A DNA stretch of 64,000 nucleotides from Methanolinea sp. (GTDB lineage: Archaea > Halobacteriota > Methanomicrobia > Methanomicrobiales > Methanospirillaceae): the NCBI GenBank assembly GCA_016699325.1, contig CP064971.1, forward strand, positions 1,674,001 through 1,738,000, written 5' to 3'. Positions 17,268 to 26,546 of the stretch are shown here, piece by piece. A program made the translations under genes and the position numbers. How positions within the stretch are numbered: position 1 is the stretch's first letter; every line of letters begins with the position of its first letter. The notes beneath the pieces were generated by a model. That model saw only the letters and a program-made list of their open reading frames with translations. It did no database searches and had not been told where the DNA came from.

Positions 17268-19120
17268 AACGGTATCTCTCGCTCAAAACGCTCCGTGAAG
17301 TGCAGGATCTCATCCGGCAGGAATTCCCACAGAGGCGGGTTCGCACGACCTGTGCGATCGAACGATCGGTCGGGAGGATCACGGCCGAACCTCTCTTTGC
17401 CCGGTACTCGGTTCCCGAGGTGCACCTTGCGGCAATGGATGGCATCGCGGTCAGGAGCGAAGATACCTGGGGGGCCAGTGAGCAGAAGGCGGTCACGCTC
17501 CATGACTTTGCCAGGGTGAACACCGGCAATGTCATACCAGCAGGATATGATGCGGTGATCATGATCGAGGATGTGCGGATGGTCGGCGGGACCGCGGTTA
17601 TCCGGAAATCTGCGAGCTCCTGGCAGCATGTTCGGCCGGCAGGCGAAGACATCGCCGAATCAGAGATGATAATCCCGTCGGGCCATCGCATCCGTCCCCA
17701 CGATATCGGTGCACTTGCCGCGTATGGGTTCGTGGAAGTGCCGGTCCTGACCGTCACGATCGGGATCATCCCTACAGGAACGGAACTTGTTCCCGCAGGA
17801 ATTCGCCCGCTCCCTGGTCAGGTCGTCGAGAGCAATACTGTTATGGCCCAGGCATGGCTCAATTCGCTTGGAGCAACCTGCAGGCGGTACCCCCCGACAG
17901 CCGATGAACCCGATCAAATCCGGGCCGCAATCCGCCATGCAGCCTCTGAAAATGACGTAGTTATCGTCTCTGCCGGTTCTTCGGCTGGAACGCGGGATTT
18001 CACAGCCCTGGTTATGGCGGAGATAGGAGAAGTCCTGGTCCATGGGATCGGCATCAAACCGGGAAAACCTGCGATAATCGGGAGGGTCGAATCGGTGCCG
18101 GTCATCGGGATGCCTGGCTACCCGCTTTCGGCACTCACTGTGCTCCGGGAGGTCATAGTCCCCCTGCTCTCCCGGTTCGGCCTCCCGGCTCCGGATCCGG
18201 AGGTTCTTACCGCAGAGCTCACGACAACCCTCCATTCCGAGGTCGGGACCTGCGAATTCGTCCTCCTGTCAATTGGGAATATCCGGGACCGCTGGGTCGC
18301 TGTACCGCTCTCGCGGGGATCCGGGGTCCAGATGAGCGGGGTCCGGGCAAACGCATTTCTCCGGATTCCCGATGAACTCGAAGGTTATGAAGCAGGACAG
18401 ACGGTCCCCGTGGAACTCCTGGTTCCACGCAGCCAGGCGGCTTCCGCTCTCCTGGTGACCGGGAGCCATGACCCGTCGCTCGACCATCTAACCGAGCTGG
18501 TCGGCGCCAGGGGAGTGTCTCTTCATTCCTCCCATACCGGCAGCATGGGTGGGATCCTGGCATTGAAACGGAGGAGCTGCCATGCTGCCCCCATGCACCT
18601 CCTCTCCCCAGAAGACGGCGAGTACAACATCCCGTTCCTGGAGAAATACCTTCCGGGAGAAGAGGTGACCCTGGTCTGCGTTGCGGAGCGTGAACAGGGA
18701 ATCGTGTCCCGGGAAGGGCTCACTCTCTCCGAGCTTCCGGGTCATTCCTTTGTCAACCGGCAGAAGGGGTCAGGAACACGACTCCTCCTCGATTACCGGC
18801 TCAGGGAGATGGGTATTGCTACCGGGAGCATCCCGGGCTACGACCGGGAACTGACTACCCATATCGGCGTTGCGCTGGCAGTAAAGACCGGTGAAGCGGA
18901 AGCCGGGATGTGTGTCTACTCGGCGGCACAGGCGCTCGGGCTCCCCTTTGTCCCGGTCGGCAAAGAACGCTATGAGATCGCCTTCCGGACCGCCGATGGC
19001 GATGACCCGAGGATGCGGGCCTTGGAAACGGCAATCTCATCGCCCGAATTCAGGGAGATCCTATCCCGTCTCGGCGGTTACGCTACCCTCGAGACCGGCG
19101 TACGGCGGCAAGTGCCCTGA
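17264..19120 (+). CDS. moeA: MoeA fused to a periplasmic-binding-like domain
   Basis: A 618-residue two-part protein. Residues about 1-400 are a second MoeA: AAMDGIAVRSED, STGTEL-like TGTELVPAG, SAGSSAGTRDFT and GMPGYPLSAL are all visible. Residues about 400-618 are a LysR/ModA-like ligand-binding domain (LVTGSHDPSLDHLTEL; NRQKGSGTRLLLDYRL, with the GSGTR phosphate- or oxyanion-loop look; then TGEAEAGMCVYSAAQALGLPFVPVGKERYEIAF). Such fusions are known in archaea; the ligand may be molybdate or tungstate, which is inference. The GTG start at 17264 overlaps the first moeA stop. The two copies may serve Mo and W separately. Confidence 0.92.
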   Translation: MKRYLSLKTLREVQDLIRQEFPQRRVRTTCAIERSVGRITAEPLFARYSVPEVHLAAMDGIAVRSEDTWGASEQKAVTLHDFARVNTGNVIPAGYDAVIMIEDVRMVGGTAVIRKSASSWQHVRPAGEDIAESEMIIPSGHRIRPHDIGALAAYGFVEVPVLTVTIGIIPTGTELVPAGIRPLPGQVVESNTVMAQAWLNSLGATCRRYPPTADEPDQIRAAIRHAASENDVVIVSAGSSAGTRDFTALVMAEIGEVLVHGIGIKPGKPAIIGRVESVPVIGMPGYPLSALTVLREVIVPLLSRFGLPAPDPEVLTAELTTTLHSEVGTCEFVLLSIGNIRDRWVAVPLSRGSGVQMSGVRANAFLRIPDELEGYEAGQTVPVELLVPRSQAASALLVTGSHDPSLDHLTELVGARGVSLHSSHTGSMGGILALKRRSCHAAPMHLLSPEDGEYNIPFLEKYLPGEEVTLVCVAEREQGIVSREGLTLSELPGHSFVNRQKGSGTRLLLDYRLREMGIATGSIPGYDRELTTHIGVALAVKTGEAEAGMCVYSAAQALGLPFVPVGKERYEIAFRTADGDDPRMRALETAISSPEFREILSRLGGYATLETGVRRQVP

Positions 19121-19571
19121 TCGCAGCTTCTTCTGGGCTCCTGCAGGAAGCGACTCCTGCGATGTCCCAGGTCCGGAACCCGAACACCGCTTTTCCCATC
19201 TTCAGGGCAAGCGCAATCTCGGAGAGGGTTCCATAGGCCCCTCCGATTGCAACCACGGCATCGGCTGACTGGACGATGACCGCATTCCGGGCATTGCCGA
19301 GGTTCGAGCGTATCACCACGGAAAGGTAAGGGTTCCCGCCATCTGCACCAGGAATGATCCCGACCGTGGTACCCTTCTCATCCCATGCTCCCCTGCACAC
19401 TGCCTCCATCACCCCTCCCAGCCCCCCGCACAGGACAACGGCCTTGTTTTCTGCAAGGATCCTGCCGATACAACGCCCGGCCGCATATTCGTCAGGGGTG
19501 CATGTACCCGGACCGATGATCGCAACCTGGGCTGGCGGCCCCACTGCATCTTCTCCGGCATCTTCACCCAC
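19083..19571 (-). CDS. TIGR00725-like LOG/Rossmann family protein
   Basis: A 162-residue nucleotide-binding Rossmann protein of the lysine-decarboxylase-like (LOG, SLOG) superfamily. It has VAIIGPGTC at the start, CGGLGGVMEAVCRGAW (the PGGxGT-like phosphate-binding loop) in the middle and AIGGAYGTLSEIALALKMGK near residue 125. Related proteins cleave nucleotides or bind them; the substrate here is unknown. The GTG start touches the aldehyde dehydrogenase stop at 19571, so the pair is co-translated. Its 3' end overlaps the end of the moeA fusion by 38 bases. Confidence 0.82.
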   Translation of the reverse strand: MGEDAGEDAVGPPAQVAIIGPGTCTPDEYAAGRCIGRILAENKAVVLCGGLGGVMEAVCRGAWDEKGTTVGIIPGADGGNPYLSVVIRSNLGNARNAVIVQSADAVVAIGGAYGTLSEIALALKMGKAVFGFRTWDIAGVASCRSPEEAAIRALAAVRRSRG

Positions 19572-21016
19572 TACCGGTCACCCCGGGCATCCAGTACAAG
19601 GAGGCGTTCATCGGTCATCTCCTGGATTGCATACCGCGGACCTTCCCGGCCGGTTCCAGATCCTTTCACCCCTCCATAGGGCATGTGATCGACCCTGAAC
19701 GTGGGTATATCATTTGCCACAACCCCTCCCACGCGGGATTCGGCAAACACTTTCATGATGCGCCCGAAATCCCGGGAGAACACCCCGAGCTGCAATCCAT
19801 ACCTGCTCCGGCCGGCACTGGCCAGGGCATCATCGAAATTGCTGTACCGGTTCACGGTGATGACCGGTGCGAAAACCTCCTCCTGCTCCACCCGCATCGC
19901 GGGATGGGTCCCGCAAAGAACTGTCGGGAAAAAGAGCGGACCATTCCGCGTTCCGCCAATAACGACCTGTGCTCCACCGGCAACCGCTTCATCGACCATC
20001 CGGCCTGCACGGTCAACAGCACTCGCAGAGATCATCGGCCCGACATCCGTCCCCTGGTCACGTGGATCACCTGTCCTGAGAACAGCTGTCCCGGCGCAGA
20101 TGCGGGAAAGTACATAATCATGGATGTCTTCATGCAGGAGAACCCGCTGCACTGATATGCAGACCTGTCCGGCATTGGAAAACCCTCCGGCCACGATCCG
20201 GGTCGCTGCGTAGTCCGCGTCGGCATCGGAATGCACTATTACGGCCGCATTTCCACCAAGCTCGAGCGTAACCTTCTTCCTCCCGGCGCGCTCTTTAAGG
20301 GACCAGCCGACTTCCGGGCTCCCGGTGAAGGTCAGGACCGCGATCCTGGAATCGGAGACGAGACGCTCGGCAAGTTCTCCCGGGCAGGGGACCACGCTGA
20401 GTGCCTCGGGGGCAAGTCCTGCACACAGTGCCATCTCGGCAAGCAGGATCGAGGAGACCGGTGTGGCTGATGCCGGTTTCAGGATGAACGGGTTTCCAGC
20501 GGCGATTGCCGGGCCGAGCTTGTGGCAGGCCAGGTTGAGCGGAAAATTGAACGGAGTGATTCCAAGGACTGGCCCGCACGGGAACCTCCGGGATATCCCG
20601 ATCCTGCCTTCGGCGCCCTCGGTCCAGTCAAGGGGGATAACTTCACCGCCGATCCTCTTTGCCTCTTCAGCAGAGGTGCGAAGGGTTGCAACTGCCCGCT
20701 GGACCTCGACTGCGGCAGACGTCACGGTTTTCCCGCTTTCAAGAACGATCACCCTGGCCAGTTCTGATGCCCTGGACTCCACCTGGTCGGCAATGGAAGA
20801 GAGGATCCTGCTTCTCTCCCCGGAAGAGAGCCGCCTGGTGCATTCAAAGGCCTCTTCTGCAATGCCTGCTGCATCTTCGAGATCCCTCACGGTTGCCTGG
20901 TGTACCCGGGCGATGGTATCGCCCGTGTAGGGAAATCTCACTTCGATCGGTGCCGGGTTTTCTCTCCACTCGCCGCCGACCAAGAACCGGTATTCGGGAA
21001 CATTGCCTGCTGCCAT
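19571..21016 (-). CDS. NAD(P)-dependent aldehyde dehydrogenase (lactaldehyde dehydrogenase-like)
   Basis: A 481-residue aldehyde dehydrogenase. Catalytic residues are in place: Asn157 (TPFNFPL), Glu252 (LELGGN) and the nucleophile Cys286 (NAGQVC). Lys180 in the LKPASATP motif helps bind NAD. Among methanogens such enzymes include CofA, which makes lactate for coenzyme F420, and non-phosphorylating glyceraldehyde-3-phosphate dehydrogenases; sequence alone does not decide. I use the ATG at 21016, since the extra 61 codons of the longest frame do not resemble the family and run into the ileS promoter. It is divergent from ileS. Confidence 0.88.
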   Translation of the reverse strand: MAAGNVPEYRFLVGGEWRENPAPIEVRFPYTGDTIARVHQATVRDLEDAAGIAEEAFECTRRLSSGERSRILSSIADQVESRASELARVIVLESGKTVTSAAVEVQRAVATLRTSAEEAKRIGGEVIPLDWTEGAEGRIGISRRFPCGPVLGITPFNFPLNLACHKLGPAIAAGNPFILKPASATPVSSILLAEMALCAGLAPEALSVVPCPGELAERLVSDSRIAVLTFTGSPEVGWSLKERAGRKKVTLELGGNAAVIVHSDADADYAATRIVAGGFSNAGQVCISVQRVLLHEDIHDYVLSRICAGTAVLRTGDPRDQGTDVGPMISASAVDRAGRMVDEAVAGGAQVVIGGTRNGPLFFPTVLCGTHPAMRVEQEEVFAPVITVNRYSNFDDALASAGRSRYGLQLGVFSRDFGRIMKVFAESRVGGVVANDIPTFRVDHMPYGGVKGSGTGREGPRYAIQEMTDERLLVLDARGDR

Positions 21017-21149
21017 CCTGCTCACCGTTGCCACATCCCCGGATTGGAGGTGCCTGGTTAAAGAAACTACTTTGTGTTCAGTAGGATAATAGCTGTGAAT
21101 ATATGCGCAACCGGAGATGCGGGTAGATGAACCGGGAGGAAGGATCCGG

Positions 21150-24100
21150 GTGAAGGAAGCTGCCAGTACATACAGTGCACGGGAGATCGAGGACGCCATA
21201 CAGAAGTTCTGGGAAGAGAGCGCCGTGTACCGGAAGACAAAAGATCTCCATGCAGCCGATGAGGACTTCTTCTTTGTTGACGGGCCACCCTATACCACCG
21301 GCCATATCCATCTTGGCACGGCGTGGAACAAGATCATCAAGGACTGCATCCTCCGGTTCACCCGCATGACCGGGAGAAACGTCATTGCCCGCGCCGGGTA
21401 TGACATGCATGGTCTTCCCATCGAAGTCAGGGTCGAACAGCAGCTGGGATTCTCCTCCAAAAAGGATATCGAGCGTTTCGGCATCGGGCCGTTTATCGAT
21501 CGGTGCCGGGAGTTCGCCGCAAAAAATATGGCGATCATGAGCCGGCAGTTCCAGGATCTCGGTGTCTGGCTGGATTTCGATGACCCATACCAGACCATGC
21601 ACCCCGGGTACATCGAAGCGGCATGGTGGACCCTGAAGAAAGCCGATGAGGCAGGGATGCTCGAGCGCGGGCACCGCGTGGTCAACTGGTGCCCACGGTG
21701 CGCGACCGCGATAGCTGATGCCGAGGTCGAGTACTGGGATGAGAGCGACCCGTCAATCTTTGTCAAGTTCCCGGTCACCGGCAGGGAAAACGAATACCTG
21801 GTGATATGGACAACGACGCCATGGACCCTCCCGGCCAATGTCGCTGTTGCCGTCCACCCCGATATCACCTATGCCCGTGTCGAGGCCATCAAAGGAGGGA
21901 GGAGAGAGATCCTCTGGATTGCCGATGAGCTGGTCGAGCCTGTGCTCAGGAAGGGGAGGTACCAGGATTATTCAGTCCTCGAAAAAGCGGGTGGCAGTCA
22001 TCTCACGTCCTTGACCTTCTACTCACCGCTTGAAGAGCAGATCCCCCTGCAAAAGGAGATATCTCACAGGGTGGTGACCGCTGACTTCGTCACCCTTGAA
22101 AATACGGGGATGGTCCACATCGCACCCGGGCACGGGTGGGATGATTACCTGCTGGCCTGCCGGGAGAACCTCCCGATCATCTGCCCGGTAGATTCAACCG
22201 GCCGGTTCCAGGAAGAGGCAGGGGAGATCGCTGGCACCTTCATCAAGGCGGCAGACCCTGTGGTTCTCGATTATCTCGGCGATTACCTCCTGGCCCGGGA
22301 AACGGTTGTGCACCGTTACGGTCACTGCTGGCGGTGCAAGACCCCCATCATTTTCAGGGCTACCGAGCAATGGTTCCTGAAAGCCTCGGAGCTGCGCGAT
22401 CGCATGCTCGATGAAGTTGCAGAGGTGACCTGGTATCCCGAATGGGCCGGCAGCGCACGGTTCTACGACTGGATCAAGGAGGCGCGCGACTGGTGCATCT
22501 CCCGGCAGCGTTACTGGGGGATCCCCATCCCCATCTGGGAATGTCGTTCGTGTGGCAGGACCCGGGTTTTCGGCACCGTCCGTGAGCTTGAGGAGGCTAG
22601 TGGATCGCTGCTCCCTGATCCCCACCGGCCCTATGTCGATGAGATACCGGTCCCATGCACCTGCGGTGGATCCATGCGACGGGTAGAGGATATCTTCGAT
22701 GTCTGGTTCGATTCGGCAGTCGCTTCCTGGGCGACACTCGGGTTCCCGGCACAAACAGAAGCATTCGACCGTCTCTGGCCAGCTGATTTCATTACCGAAG
22801 GGCAGGACCAGACACGCGGCTGGTTCTACTCCCAGCTTGGAGCAAGCACCATTGCATTCGGCCGCTGCCCATACCGGAGCGTGCTGATGCACGGATTTGC
22901 CCTTGATGCCGAAGGACGGAAGATGAGCAAGAGCCTGGGAAACGTAGTCACCCCGGAAGAGGTGGTCGCATCCCAGGGAGTGGATGTCCTCCGGCTCTAC
23001 GTCCTCTCTTCGAGCGCTCCCTGGGATGATCTCAAGTTCAACTGGGACGGGGTCAAGACCGTGAACCGGGCAATGAACATATTCTGGAACGTGTACCGGT
23101 TCCCGCTCCCTTACATGATCCTTGATGGTTTTTCCCCGGCAGCCGGTGTGGACGGGGCATGGGACCCTTCCGGAGTGGCAATGCGCCTGAACCGCATGGC
23201 ACCGGAAGACCGGTGGATCCTCTCCCGCATCAACTCGTGCGCGGCAGAGGTTGATAATGCCCTGCAGGAACGCCAGCTCCACCGGGCGACACGGATGCTC
23301 ATCTCGTTCATCCTCGAGGACCTGTCTCGCTGGTACGTCCAGCTGGTGAGGGAACGGATGTGGCTTGAAGGGGAATCGGCGGAAAAGACCGATGCCTACG
23401 AGACCATCACCTATGTGCTGCGCCGGCTATGCGGACTGATGGCCCCTTTTACACCGCATATTACCGAGCAGATGTACCAGAACCTCAAGCTTCCGGGAGA
23501 CCCGGAAAGCATCCACATGACCGCCTGGTTCCCGGGCAACCGAGACCTTGTCGATGAACGTCTCGAACAGGAGATGGCAGCGGTCCGCTCGTTTGATGAG
23601 GCCCAGGCCAATGCCCGGCAGGCAGGACATCGGAAACTCCGCTGGCCGGTTGCCGAATGCGTGGTAGTGACCGGTGACGATGCAGTGGCCCGGGCGATCG
23701 AAGACTTAAACACCATCTGCAGGGATCGGGCAAATGCGCGGAGAGTCCGGGTCCTCAAAAACTCGTATGACCGGTCCGGATGGCGGGCCGAACCGGTCAT
23801 GAAAGCGCTCGGACCAGCATTCGGGAAGAAAGGGCCCCTGGTGCGCGAGCTCATCGCGGCAACCGATGCGGCTCGCCTCAAGGCCGCGCATGACCGGGGA
23901 GAGCAGGTAGTCCTCCGCCATGACAGCGAAACGTTCTCCATCGTGCCGGGCATGGTCACTTTCGTGGAAGAACTTCCCCCCGGCATTTTCCAGGCCCCGA
24001 TGGATGGCGGGAAGGTATACGTTGATACCACGCTTTCGCCCGAGCTCGAAGCAGAAGGGTATGCCCGGGAGATCATCCGCCGTATCCAGGAGATGCGCAG

Positions 24101-24353
24101 GCAGCTTGACCTGCGGGTCGAGGATTACATTACTGCGGCAGCGGCCATCACCGATGAGCGGGTGGCTGGACTTGTCGGCGATCTCTGGAAAGAGGGGATC
24201 GGGGAGCAGGTGCGGGCCGCTGCCCTGTCCATCACCGCCAGGGATGGGAATGCAGACCTGCCCGGGTTCGAACTGTCACGGGAATGGGATGTGGAAGGCA
24301 TCCCGGTGGTGATCGCTATTTCACAGTTCCGCAAAGAGCCGGGAAAGGAATAA
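21150..24353 (+). CDS. ileS: Isoleucyl-tRNA synthetase
   Basis: A class I tRNA synthetase of about 1067 residues. The HIGH motif appears as GHIHLG (PPYTTGHIHLGTAWNK) about 50 residues in, KMSKS as GRKMSKSLGN near residue 590, and the CP1 editing domain lies between them with WTTTPWTLPANVA. CxxC zinc pairs (CRSCG, CTCGG) occur in the connecting region, and the C-terminus has the archaeal/eukaryotic-type anticodon domain. I choose GTG 21150 because a GGAGGA site lies 9 bases before it; an upstream ATG at 21117 is in frame. Its last 33 bases overlap the convergent thg1 gene. Confidence 0.96.
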   Translation: MKEAASTYSAREIEDAIQKFWEESAVYRKTKDLHAADEDFFFVDGPPYTTGHIHLGTAWNKIIKDCILRFTRMTGRNVIARAGYDMHGLPIEVRVEQQLGFSSKKDIERFGIGPFIDRCREFAAKNMAIMSRQFQDLGVWLDFDDPYQTMHPGYIEAAWWTLKKADEAGMLERGHRVVNWCPRCATAIADAEVEYWDESDPSIFVKFPVTGRENEYLVIWTTTPWTLPANVAVAVHPDITYARVEAIKGGRREILWIADELVEPVLRKGRYQDYSVLEKAGGSHLTSLTFYSPLEEQIPLQKEISHRVVTADFVTLENTGMVHIAPGHGWDDYLLACRENLPIICPVDSTGRFQEEAGEIAGTFIKAADPVVLDYLGDYLLARETVVHRYGHCWRCKTPIIFRATEQWFLKASELRDRMLDEVAEVTWYPEWAGSARFYDWIKEARDWCISRQRYWGIPIPIWECRSCGRTRVFGTVRELEEASGSLLPDPHRPYVDEIPVPCTCGGSMRRVEDIFDVWFDSAVASWATLGFPAQTEAFDRLWPADFITEGQDQTRGWFYSQLGASTIAFGRCPYRSVLMHGFALDAEGRKMSKSLGNVVTPEEVVASQGVDVLRLYVLSSSAPWDDLKFNWDGVKTVNRAMNIFWNVYRFPLPYMILDGFSPAAGVDGAWDPSGVAMRLNRMAPEDRWILSRINSCAAEVDNALQERQLHRATRMLISFILEDLSRWYVQLVRERMWLEGESAEKTDAYETITYVLRRLCGLMAPFTPHITEQMYQNLKLPGDPESIHMTAWFPGNRDLVDERLEQEMAAVRSFDEAQANARQAGHRKLRWPVAECVVVTGDDAVARAIEDLNTICRDRANARRVRVLKNSYDRSGWRAEPVMKALGPAFGKKGPLVRELIAATDAARLKAAHDRGEQVVLRHDSETFSIVPGMVTFVEELPPGIFQAPMDGGKVYVDTTLSPELEAEGYAREIIRRIQEMRRQLDLRVEDYITAAAAITDERVAGLVGDLWKEGIGEQVRAAALSITARDGNADLPGFELSREWDVEGIPVVIAISQFRKEPGKE

Positions 24354-25052
24354 CCGTCCTTCGGGAGAGCTGAAGAGCGGGGGAGCCCGGTCGCATTCAA
24401 CGGTGGTCCTGACCGACCGGACCATCCTTCCAAGCCGTGGGTTCCACCCTTCGATCGTCCTACCTTTCCGGTAAACCAGAACGCCCCTTCGCTGCCATAC
24501 AGGCGTTTTGGCCAGGTTGATTCCATGTGAGAATGCCAGTTCATGCAATGATGCCGATGAGAGTCCCTTTAACTGCCGTGCTGCCTCGGTCCTGCTGCAC
24601 CCTGCTTCTGCCAAAGCATACTGGCACCAGGCATTGATATGGTTCCTCCAAGCCTCGATCTGGCGCTCTATCAGGTATTGGACGGCAACCTCGGGAGTGA
24701 CCTGGATGATCCGGGCATCGAATGAAACCGGGATTTGGGAACCGGCCTCGAGGGTCAGGGCACTTGCGGCATAGGATGCCGTCACCGAATCGATCTTCTC
24801 GATTCTCCCGGAAAAAGGGAGGGTAGGGAAATACAGGCTGATCTCATCGGAGAACGTATAGGAAAACGCAGGAGAAAGGCCCGAATCCGATATCAGGCGT
24901 TCACAAACAGTGGTCATCATTTCCGAGAACCTGAGGTCAAACGGCCGCTCGAGTCCCCATTTGTCGGCTATGACATGAAAGTTCCTTCCGTCAATCCGGA
25001 CAAAGACCGGTGGTATACAGGTCAGGGAACTGTAAATCTCCCGTCTCTTCAT
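24321..25052 (-). CDS. thg1: Thg1-like 3'-5' RNA polymerase (tRNA-His guanylyltransferase family)
   Basis: A 243-residue member of the Thg1 family, which adds nucleotides to tRNA 5' ends in reverse polymerisation, best known for G-1 of tRNA-His. The polymerase metal residues are visible in FVRIDGRNFH (near residue 20) and YTFSDEISLYF (near residue 68). The family's basic HINAWCQYAL-like central region and a C-terminal segment with KGRTIEGWNP follow. No in-frame amber codon interrupts it. The ATG at 25052 is chosen as the family start (KRREIYSSL); longer frames would run into the PRC-barrel gene. It overlaps the ileS end. Confidence 0.9.
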   Translation of the reverse strand: MKRREIYSSLTCIPPVFVRIDGRNFHVIADKWGLERPFDLRFSEMMTTVCERLISDSGLSPAFSYTFSDEISLYFPTLPFSGRIEKIDSVTASYAASALTLEAGSQIPVSFDARIIQVTPEVAVQYLIERQIEAWRNHINAWCQYALAEAGCSRTEAARQLKGLSSASLHELAFSHGINLAKTPVWQRRGVLVYRKGRTIEGWNPRLGRMVRSVRTTVECDRAPPLFSSPEGRLFLSRLFAEL

Positions 25053-25104
25053 GAGCGCTGTCCTGTGAGGACTCCCGGACGAAAAAAGATACTCCTGCCC
25101 GTGG

Positions 25105-25362
25105 TCAGGCATCCTCCGGCCTGAATGCACCGGGCAGGTGGCGGATGAGAACGATATCGCCGATACTCCTGATAATGCGGAACGGTATTTTCAGGCCTTT
25201 GTAGTTCTTGATATCCACAAGCTGCTGGTTGAGCTTTCCCACCACAATCGATTCCATCCTCTTTGATTCCACATCGATGAGGACATCCTCAACCTCACCG
25301 ACAAAGACGCTTTTTTCGGTGTACACCTTCAGTTCAAACATCTCAGTAATCTGGTTTCTCAT
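25105..25362 (-). CDS. PRC-barrel domain protein
   Basis: An 85-residue single PRC-barrel: a small beta-barrel with the GEVEDVLIDVESKRMESIVVG core, followed by LKIPFRIIRSIGDIVLIR. PRC-barrel proteins of this size bind other proteins or RNA in archaea (some associate with cell division or the ribosome). The ATG at 25362 is used rather than a TTG nine bases upstream. Its start lies about 50 bases from the S2P protease start on the opposite strand, so the two may share a control region. Confidence 0.85.
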   Translation of the reverse strand: MRNQITEMFELKVYTEKSVFVGEVEDVLIDVESKRMESIVVGKLNQQLVDIKNYKGLKIPFRIIRSIGDIVLIRHLPGAFRPEDA

Positions 25363-25412
25363 CCCAATCAATGAAAGATATATACTATTCAGTTAAAAAT
25401 ATACCCCTCTAT

Positions 25413-26546
25413 ATGAACGGGTCGTTCAAAATCGGGACGATTTACGGTATTCCTGTGCTCCTTCACTGGACATTTATTCTCATCATCCCGTTCTTTGCAT
25501 GGGTCATCGGGAGCCAGATCATCCTGACATCCGAACTGATCTCAAAATTGTTCGCTATAGGGATCGACACCAGCCTGATAGGGTCCGGGATCACTCCCTA
25601 TGTCTTCGGGGCGGTTGTGGCCCTCGGCCTGTTCTTCGGAGTATTCATCCATGAGATGGCACACTCCGTGCTTGCAAAGAGCAGAGGGATCAGGATCAAC
25701 AGCATTACGCTGCTCATCTTCGGGGGAATCTCATCCATGGAGGAGCAGACCCCCGATCCAAAGATCGAGCTCCCGATGGCGCTTGTGGGCCCCCTCACCA
25801 GTCTTGCCGTCGGGATCATCTGTATCGGCATCATGTACCTGTGCGATGCGGTAATCGCTGCAGCTCCTGTCGCAGGAGCCTTTGTCTTCACCTTTGGGTA
25901 CCTTGGTCTCCTGAATGTCTTCCTGTTTGGCTTCAACCTCCTTCCTGCGTTTCCAATGGACGGAGGACGTGTGCTCCGGGCGTGGCTTGCACGAAGGATG
26001 CCCCTGAACAAGGCAACGAAGATTGCCGCCGACGTTGGGAAGGTATTTGCCGTTGTGTTCGGGCTCGTCGGAATTTTTTTCTTAAGCCCAATCCTGATCC
26101 TCATCGCCTTCTTTATCTATATCGGGGCTTCCCAGGAATCGACAGCCGTCAAGTACAGTTTTTTACTCAAGGATGTCACAGTCGGCGATATCATGGCCCG
26201 GGAAGTGCTCACCGTTCAGCCGGATATGACGGTAAGGAGCGTGATCGACCTCATGTACGCCACCAAGCACCTGGGCTTCCCGGTCCTAAATCGGGGAATC
26301 GTGGTTGGGATGGTCACCCTTGCCGACGTCCATAAGATCCCCTCCCTGGACAGGGAAGCCATGCAGGTCCGCGACATCATGACCCCGGGTGCCATAACGC
26401 TCCCTCCATCGGCACCGGTCATCGATGCCCTTCGGATCATGTCCGGCAGCAACATCGGCCGGATCCCCATCATGGATGGCGAAATACTGCTGGGGATCGT
26501 CAGCCGGACAGATATCATGAAGGTGATCGAGCTCAAGGAGATGTAA
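25413..26546 (+). CDS. Site-2 protease-type membrane metalloprotease with CBS pair
   Basis: A 377-residue membrane protein of peptidase family M50. From the start used here, the zinc motif HEMAH is at residues 80-84 and the third ligand lies in FPMDGGR (Asp near 183); about six hydrophobic helices fill residues 15-245. Residues about 256-377 are two CBS domains (DIMAREVLTVQPDM, then DIMTPGAITLPPSA), which sense adenosyl ligands or energy charge. Such enzymes cut membrane-bound substrates. ATG 25413 gives the usual family start (MNGSFKIGTIYGIP); ATG 25371 upstream is possible but lies across an AT-rich promoter-like stretch. The end overlaps the convergent radical SAM gene by 14 bases. Confidence 0.92.
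   Translation: MNGSFKIGTIYGIPVLLHWTFILIIPFFAWVIGSQIILTSELISKLFAIGIDTSLIGSGITPYVFGAVVALGLFFGVFIHEMAHSVLAKSRGIRINSITLLIFGGISSMEEQTPDPKIELPMALVGPLTSLAVGIICIGIMYLCDAVIAAAPVAGAFVFTFGYLGLLNVFLFGFNLLPAFPMDGGRVLRAWLARRMPLNKATKIAADVGKVFAVVFGLVGIFFLSPILILIAFFIYIGASQESTAVKYSFLLKDVTVGDIMAREVLTVQPDMTVRSVIDLMYATKHLGFPVLNRGIVVGMVTLADVHKIPSLDREAMQVRDIMTPGAITLPPSAPVIDALRIMSGSNIGRIPIMDGEILLGIVSRTDIMKVIELKEM

Noticed and set aside
19571..21199. The full 542-codon frame as the aldehyde dehydrogenase start
   Set aside because: The first 61 codons do not look like the family and reach past the ileS start; ATG 21016 fits better.
22194..23282. A 362-codon open frame on the minus strand inside ileS
   Set aside because: It lies entirely within the clear isoleucyl-tRNA synthetase gene, is rich in residues expected of a GC-biased antisense frame and has no domain.
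24321..25052. In-frame amber (pyrrolysine) codon in thg1, as known in some methanogens
   Set aside because: The frame is open throughout without TAG, so no recoding is needed.
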